Below are positions 1-6,030 of a DNA stretch of 9,772 bases, piece after piece (positions within the stretch are counted from its first letter, which is position 1; the number at the start of each line of letters is the position of its first letter). The translations under genes and the position numbers were made by a program. The stretch comes from Candidatus Omnitrophota bacterium. GTDB lineage: Bacteria > Omnitrophota > Gorgyraeia > JAHIPI01. The DNA is taken from the NCBI GenBank assembly GCA_030616695.1, contig JAUWWU010000016.1:1-9772 (forward strand), given 5' to 3'. The notes beneath the pieces were generated by a model. It was not told the DNA's origin and ran no database searches. It saw nothing but the letters and a program-made list of their open reading frames with translations.

Positions 1-591
1 ATAAATGACGGGTCTTCCGATAAAACATCTATTTTGGCAAGAGATGCGGGGTCTATGGTTATAGATCTTTCTTTTAACCTTGGCTATGGAAGCGCGCTAC
101 AGACGGGCTATAAATATGCTTTAAGGCGCGGGTATGAATATCTAATTCAGATAGATGGGGACGGTCAACATGATCCGGTAAGCATAAGGGCTCTATATGA
201 AGAGATAATTAAAGGTGCAAATGACATAATAATAGGTTCAAGGTTTATGGAGAAAACCTACAATCCGTCTTTCATGAGAATCGCAGGAATTAAGTTTTTT
301 GCCAAAATAGCCGAATATGTAACAAAACAAAAGTTTACTGACCCCACGTCCGGGTTCAGTGCGTTTAATAAAAATGCCATAAGGCTTTATTGTACAGATA
401 TATTTCCTTCCGATTTTCCGGATGTCGATGTCATAATAATGTCGAAAAAAGCAGGTCTTAAAATCAAAGAAATACCTGTAATAATGCGTTCACCCAAAAC
501 TGAAAAATCGATGCATTCGGGATTTAGGCCAATTTACTATGTTTTTAAGATGCTTTTATCAATCATCGTCACTATGTTGCGCAAAGATTAA
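1..591 (+). CDS. Family 2 glycosyltransferase (polyprenyl/dolichol-phosphate sugar synthase type), 5' end missing
   Basis: The frame is open from base 1, so the true start lies upstream of the window; the first in-window start-like codon (TTG at 34) sits inside the conserved fold and is not the start. The visible product begins with the nucleotide-binding motif NDGSSDKT (bases 4-27). It continues through NLGYGSAL and reaches the metal-binding DGDGQHDP (from base 154), whose DxD coordinates the divalent cation and UDP/GDP-sugar. The downstream motifs GSRFM and DPTSGFSAFNK are typical of the DPM1-like branch of GT2. About 30-40 N-terminal residues appear to be missing. No C-terminal membrane segments are present, so it is the short soluble or peripheral type. 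By family it moves a hexose from a nucleotide sugar to a polyprenyl phosphate or an envelope glycan intermediate; the actual sugar cannot be read from the sequence. The next gene, a DUF2304 protein, is a common partner of this branch. Confidence 0.92.
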   Translation: MNDGSSDKTSILARDAGSMVIDLSFNLGYGSALQTGYKYALRRGYEYLIQIDGDGQHDPVSIRALYEEIIKGANDIIIGSRFMEKTYNPSFMRIAGIKFFAKIAEYVTKQKFTDPTSGFSAFNKNAIRLYCTDIFPSDFPDVDVIIMSKKAGLKIKEIPVIMRSPKTEKSMHSGFRPIYYVFKMLLSIIVTMLRKD

Positions 592-618
592 GCCTTGTTT
601 AATATTTGAGGAGGGGAT

Positions 619-972
619 ATGATAATAAGACAAAAGATTTTTGCCATTTTGATAAGCCTTTTTCTTCTTGCGATTATTATCGAACTAGTAAGGCGCAAAA
701 AACTTCGAGAAGAATTTTCATGGTTATGGCTACTGACGGGTTTTGTTATTATGTTTCTTTCTATCTGGGATGGTATTTTAATTAGAATAGCCCGTTTTAT
801 GGGTATAGTAGCCCCCGTGTCAACGATATTCTTTTTTGCTATTGCATTTATCTTTTCTATAGCACTTCATTTTTCTATAAGGATATCAAATCTCACCAAC
901 CAGGTAAAAAATCTTACACAGGAAATCGCCTTGTTTAAGAAACTGCTTGAAAAAGATAATCAATTTCTATGA
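619..972 (+). CDS. DUF2304 family small membrane protein
   Basis: This 117-residue protein begins at ATG 619 behind a strong Shine-Dalgarno site (GAGGAGGGG, about 608-616), 27 bases after the glycosyltransferase stop, so the two are almost certainly co-transcribed. Three hydrophobic segments are visible at about residues 7-24, 33-50 and 68-85. A basic loop (RRKK) follows the first, and a hydrophilic heptad-like tail (about 89-113) may form a short coiled coil. The length, the W-rich second helix (FSWLWLLTGF) and the position behind a DPM1-like GT2 fit DUF2304. Proteins of this family often sit next to polyprenyl-phosphate glycosyltransferases and are thought to anchor or assist them in the inner membrane; that role is inference. 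No catalytic residues are apparent. Confidence 0.85.
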   Translation: MIIRQKIFAILISLFLLAIIIELVRRKKLREEFSWLWLLTGFVIMFLSIWDGILIRIARFMGIVAPVSTIFFFAIAFIFSIALHFSIRISNLTNQVKNLTQEIALFKKLLEKDNQFL

Positions 973-982
973 TGCAATTAGG

Positions 983-1143
983 CCAATAGGGGACGTTTCA
1001 CTTTGCTGTAACCCATCAATAATAAAGAAGTTACAACAAGCCATTTTCCATTTTCACAGGGTTAAATCACAAAACTGGAAAAGGGCCACTTGTAACTTAT
1101 TGTTATATAAGGGGTTAGGTTAAAGTGAAACGTCCCCTTATTT
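983..1143. repeat. Long imperfect palindrome, REP/MITE-like element
   Basis: The two arms are inverted copies in one unbroken register, with base pairs at positions summing to 2126 and the centre near 1063. The outer 17 bases pair perfectly (988-1004 with 1122-1138, AGGGGACGTTTCACTTT). Further blocks pair at about 1028-1036 with 1090-1098 and 1044-1050 with 1076-1082, leaving a loop of roughly 1055-1071. A transcript would fold into one hairpin about 150 bases long. The right arm ends in a seven-T run (1141-1147), so the element may also act as the terminator of the glycosyltransferase operon. The GGGGACGTTT end resembles repeats moved in trans by REP-associated Y1 (RAYT) transposases, but no transposase gene is in the window, so the class is inferred. 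Confidence 0.8.
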
Positions 1144-1228
1144 TTTTCACAAAACTGGAAAAGGGCCACTTGTAACTTATTGTTATATAAGGGGTTAGGT
1201 TAAAGTGAAACGTCCCCTTATTTTTTTC
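1067..1228 (+). repeat. Exact 80-bp tandem duplication of the palindrome's right half
   Basis: Bases 1067-1148 recur at 1147-1228 with a period of 80 and no mismatches; identity breaks at 1066/1146 and 1149/1229. The unit starts four bases to the right of the palindrome centre and ends in its T-tract, so one arm was duplicated almost exactly. The duplicated arm (1202-1218) can also pair with the single left arm (988-1004), giving two alternative hairpins. Perfect identity suggests a recent event, or an assembly artefact. Confidence 0.93.
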
Positions 1229-1273
1229 CTTTAGATCCTTCGGTTTATCCCCTCTGGGGACTCTCTTCGGTCG

Positions 1274-1398
1274 CTAACTCGGAATCAGGGAACAATCGCA
1301 ACTATCCAAAAGCTGGCAATTTTCCCTTGACCTCGTTTATCTAACTCGGAATCAGGGAACAATCGCAACTATCCAAAAGCTGGCAATTTTCCCTTGAC
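1274..1398 (+). repeat. Pair of exact 58-bp direct repeats
   Basis: Bases 1274-1331 and 1341-1398 are identical over 58 positions (offset 67), separated by nine bases (CTCGTTTAT). Both copies start CTAACTCGGAATCAGGG and end TTTTCCCTTGAC. The end of the second copy supplies the first five bases of the -35 hexamer of the promoter at 1394-1421; the first copy ends in TTGACC with no matching -10 hexamer, so only the second copy can drive transcription. The function of the repeated unit is unknown. Confidence 0.93.
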
Positions 1399-1421
1399 AA
1401 TATAGATAAAAGCAGTATACT
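1394..1421 (+). promoter_or_regulatory. Sigma-70-type promoter of the HTH/receiver/HD-GYP operon
   Basis: A perfect -35 hexamer TTGACA (1394-1399) is followed by a 16-base spacer and TATACT (1416-1421), one mismatch from the -10 consensus. Transcription should start near 1428, which leaves a roughly 95-base AT-rich leader before the first gene. The first five bases of the -35 hexamer come from the end of the second 58-bp repeat. Confidence 0.75.
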
Positions 1422-1471
1422 ATATAGCACTGGAGATAAGATTAAATAAAGATATGCAGTAATATATAAAA

Positions 1472-1499
1472 TAGATAAAACTAGATAAATATAGATAAA
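1472..1499 (+). repeat. Three TAGATAAA boxes at 10-bp spacing, possible operator
   Basis: TAGATAAA occurs at 1472-1479, 1482-1489 and 1492-1499, exactly one helical turn apart, so all three lie on the same DNA face. A fourth copy at 1403-1410 lies in the promoter spacer. The boxes are in the transcribed leader just upstream of the Shine-Dalgarno of the helix-turn-helix gene, a natural place for autoregulation. The sequence is AT-rich, so chance or slippage is possible. Confidence 0.5.
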
Positions 1500-1523
1500 G
1501 TGACTTTTTGAGGGGTGATACAA

Positions 1524-1718
1524 GTGGAAGATGCATTCTTTACCGTGCAGGAATTGGCTCAATATCTCAGGATGAAACCCATCACTATTTATAAACATGC
1601 TTCCAGGGGCGAGCTGCCCGGTTTTAAGGTAGGGGCAACGTGGCGGTTTAAAAAGTCTTCCGTAGATAAGTGGATAGAGGAGCAGGAGAAGGGGATCGGA
1701 AAAAGGAAGCCGAATTGA
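1524..1718 (+). CDS. Excisionase/MerR-type helix-turn-helix DNA-binding protein
   Basis: This is a 64-residue single-domain protein of the HTH_17 (excisionase-family, MerR-like winged helix) type. The signature runs FTVQELAQYLRMKPITIYKH (helix-turn-helix), then GELPGFKVGATWRF (wing), then VDKWIEEQ. That spans essentially the whole protein, leaving only a short basic tail (GKRKPN). GTG 1524 is preferred as start because GAGGGG (1510-1515) then sits at good spacing; GTG 1515 would overlap that site and add only MIQ. It heads the operon: the receiver gene starts 17 bases after its stop, or overlaps it if TTG 1715 is used. By family it binds DNA as a small regulator; the phased TAGATAAA boxes just upstream are candidate targets. 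Phage-type excisionases share this fold, but no integrase or attachment site is nearby, so a transcription regulator is more likely. Confidence 0.85.
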   Translation: MEDAFFTVQELAQYLRMKPITIYKHASRGELPGFKVGATWRFKKSSVDKWIEEQEKGIGKRKPN

Positions 1719-1735
1719 AAAGTTGGGGGAGGCCT

Positions 1736-2134
1736 GTGCCCAGAATCTTGCTGGTAGATGAAAGAAAAGACATTCGGGATTTTATAGCCAGATTTTTTAC
1801 CGAAAGAAATTTTGAAGTATCGGATGCCCCAAGCGGCGCCGATGCCATTACGGCCGTAAAAAAAGACAGGCCAGATATCGTTTTACTGGAACTGAAAATG
1901 GAAGACATGGACGGCATTGAGCTATTAAAACGTATAAGGAAGGTAAGGCCGGACACAAAAGTTATAGCGGTAAGCTGCGTGGACGACATAGAGGTAATGA
2001 GCGAGGCCAAACGGTTGGGCATTGTATCCTATCTTACGAAGCCGGTCATACTGAGCGAACTGATGGAGGTCGTATTAAAAAATCTCGGAACAGAGAGAAG
2101 GTTTTTTAGATTAAAGAAGAAGGTACCCCGGTAA
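1736..2134 (+). CDS. Stand-alone receiver-domain protein with Asp-to-Glu phospho-acceptor change
   Basis: This is a CheY-like receiver of about 132 residues with no output domain, only a basic tail (RRFFRLKKKVPR). The fold is clear: PRILLVDE with acidic residues D8/E9, the beta-3 segment PDIVLLELKM, MDGIELL, the switch S80 in IAVSC and K102 in LTKP. The position normally held by the phosphorylated Asp is Glu (E52, codon GAA at 1889-1891); Ser80 and Lys102 are intact. Glu often mimics the phosphorylated state, so the protein may be fixed in an active-like state or respond to binding instead of phosphate; this is inference. The start is uncertain: GTG 1736 gives a canonical N-terminus and follows GGGGGAGG at only three bases, while TTG 1715 overlaps the upstream stop and has AAGGA at better spacing (seven residues longer). 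Its stop overlaps the HD-GYP start by one base. Confidence 0.88.
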   Translation: MPRILLVDERKDIRDFIARFFTERNFEVSDAPSGADAITAVKKDRPDIVLLELKMEDMDGIELLKRIRKVRPDTKVIAVSCVDDIEVMSEAKRLGIVSYLTKPVILSELMEVVLKNLGTERRFFRLKKKVPR

Positions 2135-3495
2135 TGCGCGATATTAATGAAAATTATGCGGATTGGATAAAAGTACAGGGTTGGTTTTTTGCAAAGATTC
2201 TAAAGCATGAAAAAAAGGCCTCTCCCCAGTTAAAACCATTAGGCAGACACAGCGTAGCCACCGGATATCTCGCGCGTCAATCAGAGACGCCGAAAATCGA
2301 TTACCAGAATACCCTATTCGATGCCTCAAGGAGCATGATACGCTTCAAAGAGCCCCGCCGCCTGATAAAGATGATAGACAGGATTATAAACGAAAAGGTC
2401 GGAGTTACGCATTCCGCCGTGCTGATTTACGATAATAACAAGTCATACGTCCTCATGGACAGCAGGGGCGCGGAGGGAAAGAAGATTCCGTCGGGCTACG
2501 TGCGGCTTGATTTTAAAAGCCCCCTCATAGAGTTATTTCGCAAGAAAAGAAACGATTATTTTTTTGAGAATAATGTCGTAAATTTCAGGGAGCTGACCTG
2601 GATACTCGAAAGCGGCCAACTTCTCACAAAAGACGTATATCTCCATAATAAGCTGAGGTCGGTGCTTAAGGAAATGGAATTGCTTGACGCGGAGGTGTGC
2701 ATACCGTGCTTCGTCAAAAAGGAGCTGCTCGGTATATTGATATTGGGCAAGAAGAAGTCCGGACGGAGTTTTATACGGGAGGAGATGAGCCTTTTTGCGA
2801 CCCTCGCCAATGACGCCGCAATGGCTCTTGCAAACGCCAGGCTTATAGATAACCTGCGGAAAAAGGTAGATGAGGTAGAGCATCTGTATGAGAGGGAGCA
2901 TCAGCTTTTCATGAATACGTCTATCGCCCTTGCCAAGGCTATAGATGCCCGCGATATCTACACGCACGGCCACACCGAGAGGGTTACAAAATATTGCCTG
3001 ACGATCGCGGGCGGACTACGCGGCGTGGCGGAACTGGAGCAAAAGAGGCGTTTTACCGAAGCCCTCCACATGACGGCGCTCCTGCACGACATAGGGAAGA
3101 TAGGCATTCCCGATAAGATCCTCAATAAAAAAGGGAGACTGAACGCCGCCGAAAGAAAGATCGTGGAAACTCACCCCGAAATAGGCGCCTCCATCCTTTT
3201 GCCTATACAAGAGCTGAAAGAAGTCGCTATGTCGGTTCAATCGCATCAGGAATGGTATAACGGCAATGGTTATCCGAACGGCCTGAAAAGGGACGAGATA
3301 CCTCTTATAGCCCGTATCGTGAGCATAGCCGATACGTTCGACGCCATAACCTCCGATAGGCCTTATAGAAAAAAGAAGAAGGCCGTCAAGGCAGTAGGCG
3401 AAATAAAAAAATATTCAGGAACGCAATTCGACCCGGAGATCGTGGATGTCTTCTCGGAGATGTACAAGGGGGGTAAGATTAATGGCGATAAATAA
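2134..3495 (+). CDS. GAF-HD-GYP domain protein, probable cyclic-di-GMP phosphodiesterase
   Basis: This 453-residue protein starts at ATG 2134, which shares one base with the receiver stop (TAATG), implying translational coupling. Residues about 60-235 form a GAF-type sensor (AVLIYDNNKSYVLMDSRG, LLGILILGKKKSG, FATLANDAAMALANARL). A short coiled coil at about 235-262 leads into the HD-GYP domain (about 262-445). Visible there are YTHGHTERV, the HD motif HDIGKIGIPD (H318, D319, K322), ETHPEIGASIL, EWYNGNGYPNGL (GYP at 379-381), IADTFDAI and DRPYRKKKK. The family hydrolyses c-di-GMP to pGpG or GMP at a di- or tri-metal centre, sometimes other cyclic dinucleotides. The HHE triplet reads H371-Q372-E373, so one expected metal ligand is Gln; activity may be altered. 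No signal peptide or membrane segment is seen, so it is cytoplasmic. The N-terminal 60 residues match no domain I know. Confidence 0.9.
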   Translation: MRDINENYADWIKVQGWFFAKILKHEKKASPQLKPLGRHSVATGYLARQSETPKIDYQNTLFDASRSMIRFKEPRRLIKMIDRIINEKVGVTHSAVLIYDNNKSYVLMDSRGAEGKKIPSGYVRLDFKSPLIELFRKKRNDYFFENNVVNFRELTWILESGQLLTKDVYLHNKLRSVLKEMELLDAEVCIPCFVKKELLGILILGKKKSGRSFIREEMSLFATLANDAAMALANARLIDNLRKKVDEVEHLYEREHQLFMNTSIALAKAIDARDIYTHGHTERVTKYCLTIAGGLRGVAELEQKRRFTEALHMTALLHDIGKIGIPDKILNKKGRLNAAERKIVETHPEIGASILLPIQELKEVAMSVQSHQEWYNGNGYPNGLKRDEIPLIARIVSIADTFDAITSDRPYRKKKKAVKAVGEIKKYSGTQFDPEIVDVFSEMYKGGKINGDK

Positions 3496-3563
3496 TAGAT
3501 AGCAGGCCTGACCACCGGAAACAGCATTAACCTTAAAGCCAAAAGCAAAAGGTGATTTTCTTG

Positions 3564-3591
3564 TTGACAAAAAATATCCGTTGTGTTAAAT
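3564..3591 (+). promoter_or_regulatory. Probable promoter of the fabG-acpP-fabF operon
   Basis: TTGACA (3564-3569) is a perfect -35 hexamer. A 16-base spacer leads to TTAAAT (3586-3591, four of six consensus bases); TAAATA at a 17-base spacing is an alternative. The predicted start near 3598 gives a leader of about 40 bases before fabG. It lies in the 143-base gap after the HD-GYP gene, where I see no convincing hairpin-plus-T terminator, so some read-through from upstream is possible. Confidence 0.6.
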
Positions 3592-3638
3592 AATGGTATA
3601 GAAATAATTAAGATGAAATCAAGGATAAGAACACTAAT

Positions 3639-4379
3639 ATGTTAGTTAAAGATAAAGTTGCAATAGTAACAGGCGGCGCGAGAGGTATAGGAAAAGAGAT
3701 AGCTCTTGCCTTCGCAAGGGAGGGCGCCGATATATGTATATGCGACGTAGAAGAAAAAAGCCTTGAAGAGGCGGTCAGGGAATTGAAATCCCTCGGCAGG
3801 GAGGCGATAGGGCTTAGGGTAGACGTGACAAATCTCTCGCAGGTCGAGGAGATGGTCCAAAAAGTCCTTGACAAATTTTCGAAAATCGATATACTCATCA
3901 ACAATGCCGGCATAACCCGCGATAATCTTTTGCTCAGGATGAAAGAACAGGAATGGGACGCCGTCTTAAACGTAAACCTTAAAGGGACGTTTAATTGCAC
4001 GAAGACGGTTTCCAAAATAATGGTCAAGCAGAGAAGCGGGAGGATCGTAAGCATAGCGTCGATAATAGGGTTAATAGGCAACGCCGGCCAATCGAATTAC
4101 GCTGCATCGAAAGGCGGTATTATAAGTTTTACCAAAAGCGTGGCCAAAGAACTCGCTTCCCGGAATATAAACGTGAATGCTATCGCCCCAGGTTTCATAA
4201 AGACGGATATGACCGCCAAGCTTTCACGGGAACTGCAGGAAAAGATGCTGAAGATGATACCGCTTAATAGGTTCGGCGAGACTTCCGATGTAGCGAATGT
4301 AGCCTTGTTTTTATCAAGTGAGCTTTCTAATTATATAACGGGCCATGTCGTTAAAATTGACGGCGGCATGGTTATGTGA
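3639..4379 (+). CDS. fabG: 3-oxoacyl-[acyl-carrier-protein] reductase
   Basis: This short-chain dehydrogenase of 246 residues has the usual FabG length. It reduces 3-oxoacyl-ACP to 3-hydroxyacyl-ACP with NADPH in cytoplasmic type II fatty-acid synthesis. The Rossmann cofactor motif TGGARGIG is at residues 11-18, INNAG lies near residue 90, and the catalytic triad is Ser141 (SIASIIG), Tyr154 and Lys158 (NYAASKGG). The PG motif (AIAPGFIKTDM) and a C-terminal IDGGMVM, as in most FabG proteins, are present. The order fabG-acpP-fabF confirms the role over other SDR oxidoreductases. The start ATG 3639 gives the canonical MLVKDKVAIVTGG; its best Shine-Dalgarno (AAGGA, 3621-3625) is 13 bases away, longer than usual, so initiation may be modest. 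No plsX, fabH or fabD precedes it; the upstream gene is the HD-GYP gene. Confidence 0.96.
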   Translation: MLVKDKVAIVTGGARGIGKEIALAFAREGADICICDVEEKSLEEAVRELKSLGREAIGLRVDVTNLSQVEEMVQKVLDKFSKIDILINNAGITRDNLLLRMKEQEWDAVLNVNLKGTFNCTKTVSKIMVKQRSGRIVSIASIIGLIGNAGQSNYAASKGGIISFTKSVAKELASRNINVNAIAPGFIKTDMTAKLSRELQEKMLKMIPLNRFGETSDVANVALFLSSELSNYITGHVVKIDGGMVM

Positions 4380-4390
4380 GTGAAAAATCA

Positions 4391-4412
4391 GTTAGCCGGT
4401 TAGCTGGTTAAC
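4391..4412 (+). repeat. GTTAGC micro-repeat between fabG and acpP
   Basis: Three related 6-mers follow at 8-bp spacing: GTTAGCCG (4391-4398), GTTAGCTG (4399-4406) and GTTAAC (4407-4412). The stretch is partly self-complementary (AGCCGGTTAGCT; GTTA against TAAC), so it may form a weak hairpin just before the acpP ribosome site. It could tune the high acpP expression relative to fabG, or may simply be slippage. Confidence 0.5.
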
Positions 4413-4435
4413 AAGAATTTAAGGAGGAGGATGGG

Positions 4436-4672
4436 ATGGCAGTAACGGAAAAGGTTAAAGAGATCATAGCCGAGCAGTTGGGTGTAAAAAAAGAGGAAGT
4501 TACGGATGAGGCCAAGTTTATCGATGACCTCGGTGCCGATTCGCTTGATACCGTAGAGCTTGTAATGGCCCTTGAAGAGGAATTTGGCGTAGAGATACCG
4601 GACGAAGATGCCGAAAAGATGGTTACTGTGGGCGAAGCAATCAAATATATAGAAGAGAAAGCCAGCAATTAA
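4436..4672 (+). CDS. acpP: Acyl carrier protein
   Basis: This 78-residue acidic protein carries the growing acyl chain as a thioester on a 4'-phosphopantetheine arm during fatty-acid synthesis. The attachment site is Ser36 in [19 protein letters not shown], the hallmark DSL motif at its usual position. Helix I ([11 protein letters not shown]), the acidic recognition helix II and the C-terminal [11 protein letters not shown] match the family. ATG 4436 is preceded by a near-ideal AGGAGGAGG (4422-4430) at five bases, the strongest ribosome site in the window and consistent with high ACP abundance. It lies 56 bases after fabG and 47 bases before fabF, in the classical order. Confidence 0.98.
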   Translation: MAVTEKVKEIIAEQLGVKKEEVTDEAKFIDDLGADSLDTVELVMALEEEFGVEIPDEDAEKMVTVGEAIKYIEEKASN

Positions 4673-4719
4673 GAGCGAAGCATTCATCCTCAAACCGCCA
4701 AAAAAGAATTAAGATATAC

Positions 4720-5970
4720 ATGAAAAAGAGAAGAGTCGCCATAACCGGCGCCGGCATTGTATCTCCGATCGGCAATACAAAAGAGGAATTCTGGAATTCC
4801 ATTTTAGCCGGAAAAAGCGGCGCCGCCAGGATTACCTGCCTCGACCCTACTAATTTTTCGTCACATATTGCCGCCGAAGTAAAAAATTTCGACCCCACCC
4901 CTTACGTCAATCCTAAAGAACTTAAACGGATGGACAGGTTTGTCCAGCTTGCCGTTTGCGCTTCGAAGATGGCGGTCGATGATGCCCGGTTGGACATAGG
5001 GCAAGAAGATAAAAATAGGATAGGGGTCTACATAGGATCCGGCATAGGAGGCCTGCATACAATAGAAGAGCAGGTCATGGCGTATCTTAAGCGAGGCCCG
5101 GTAATCGGCCCGTCAAAGATAACACCGTTTCTGATCCCGATGCTCATAGTAAATATGGCCTCTGGAATGGTTTCGATCTCTTTGGGGGCAAAGGGGCCGA
5201 ATTCGGCCATAGCTACGGCCTGTGCGTCAGGCAGTCATGCCATCGGGGATGCGTTTCGCATAATCCAGAGAGGCGAAGCCGACATGATGGTAGCAGGCGG
5301 GGCAGAAGGAGCTATAACGCATATGGGGTTCGGCGGATTTTGCGCTTTAAGGGCGCTTTCCAGGAGAAATGACGACCCGGAGCATGCATCACGTCCTTTC
5401 GACAAGGATAGGGACGGGTTTGTCATGGGTGAGGGTGCCGGAATCATTATTTTGGAAGATCTGGAACACGCGAAAAATAGAAAAGCGAATATTTACTCGG
5501 AGATCATAGGATACGGCATGTCCGGAGACGCGTACCATATAACAGCTCCTGACCCGGAAGGCGAAGGGGCAGCCAGATGCATGGAAGCCGCGATCGACGA
5601 TGCCGGTATGAGCCCTGACGAGGTAGACTATGTAAATGCCCACGGTACGTCCACCCAGCTTAACGACAAGGTCGAGACACTGGCTATCAAGAAGGTCTTT
5701 GGAAAACATGCCTATAAATTGGCTATAAGCTCTACTAAATCCATGACAGGCCATACACTGGGGGCTGCGGGCGGAATAGAGCTAATAGCTACCATTCTCG
5801 GCATAAAAGAGGGCATTATACACCCTACCACAAACTATGAGGTCCCTGACCCTGAATGCGACCTCGATTATGTGCCTAATAAACACAGGGTAAAGCAGGT
5901 AAATGTCGCGATATCGAATTCGCTTGGCTTTGGAGGGCACAACGCCACGCTTGTTGTAAGGAAATACTGA
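4720..5970 (+). CDS. fabF: 3-oxoacyl-[acyl-carrier-protein] synthase II
   Basis: This 416-residue condensing enzyme (KAS II) joins malonyl-ACP to acyl-ACP in the elongation step of fatty-acid synthesis. The N-terminus ([15 protein letters not shown]) and full family length are intact. The catalytic triad is Cys168 in [14 protein letters not shown], His308 in [11 protein letters not shown] and His345 in [12 protein letters not shown], with the conserved Lys340; these positions sit five residues after the E. coli FabF equivalents (163, 303, 340 and 335). The C-terminal [14 protein letters not shown] is typical. ATG 4720 has only a weak purine-rich stretch upstream (AAGAATTAAG), so translation may depend on coupling with acpP or on an unstructured leader. 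Rather than rnc, which often follows in other bacteria, the next gene is an unrelated secreted protein behind its own promoter. Confidence 0.97.
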   Translation: MKKRRVAITGAGIVSPIGNTKEEFWNSILAGKSGAARITCLDPTNFSSHIAAEVKNFDPTPYVNPKELKRMDRFVQLAVCASKMAVDDARLDIGQEDKNRIGVYIGSGIGGLHTIEEQVMAYLKRGPVIGPSKITPFLIPMLIVNMASGMVSISLGAKGPNSAIATACASGSHAIGDAFRIIQRGEADMMVAGGAEGAITHMGFGGFCALRALSRRNDDPEHASRPFDKDRDGFVMGEGAGIIILEDLEHAKNRKANIYSEIIGYGMSGDAYHITAPDPEGEGAARCMEAAIDDAGMSPDEVDYVNAHGTSTQLNDKVETLAIKKVFGKHAYKLAISSTKSMTGHTLGAAGGIELIATILGIKEGIIHPTTNYEVPDPECDLDYVPNKHRVKQVNVAISNSLGFGGHNATLVVRKY

Positions 5971-6002
5971 CGTTAAGTGTTAAAAAAGCTTGATTTTTGC
6001 CC

Positions 6003-6030
6003 TTGAATTACTCCCAAAATATGATATACT
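6003..6030 (+). promoter_or_regulatory. Sigma-70-type extended -10 promoter of the giant secreted protein
   Basis: TTGAAT (6003-6008) and TATACT (6025-6030) are separated by 16 bases, and a TGA immediately before the -10 hexamer makes it an extended -10 element. The predicted start near 6037 gives a leader of about 75 bases. The GGGG plus seven-T run (6040-6050) in the leader has no clear hairpin and is not called a terminator. The -10 hexamer and spacer length are the same as in the promoter at 1394-1421, so both probably use the housekeeping sigma factor. Confidence 0.65.

Larger units (their letters stand above)
973..1523. other. 550-base intergenic region, repeat-rich, no gene
   Basis: No convincing coding region is present on either strand. 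The minus-strand open frame across 1341-1598 overlaps the helix-turn-helix gene and a direct repeat, and resembles no protein. From left to right the region holds a long palindrome (about 983-1143), an 80-bp duplication of its right arm (to 1228), a small TCCCC-TCT-GGGGA hairpin at 1248-1260 with no T-tract, two 58-bp direct copies (1274-1331 and 1341-1398), a sigma-70-like promoter (1394-1421) and an AT-rich leader carrying three TAGATAAA boxes. Repeat growth seems to have inserted material between the glycosyltransferase operon and the signalling operon. Confidence 0.8.

Noticed and set aside
34..591. TTG at 34 as the start of the glycosyltransferase
   Set aside because: The conserved NDGSSDKT motif lies upstream in the same frame (4-27), so the gene begins before the window.
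1248..1260. TCCCC-TCT-GGGGA hairpin as a terminator
   Set aside because: The stem is only five base pairs and is not followed by a T-tract; it is noted only as a minor structure.
1067..1398. Possible CRISPR array
   Set aside because: There are only two copies of each of two unrelated units (80 and 58 bp), one directly adjoining and one with a nine-base gap. Neither shows spacer-like intervals or cas genes.
1341..1598. Minus-strand open frame of 85 codons in the intergenic region
   Set aside because: It overlaps the 58-bp repeat and the HTH gene, has no ribosome site I can see and resembles no protein; it is a shadow frame.
1524..1718. HTH protein as a phage excisionase marking an integrated element
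   Set aside because: No integrase, attachment repeat, tRNA target or phage gene is near, and the gene is coupled to signalling genes instead.
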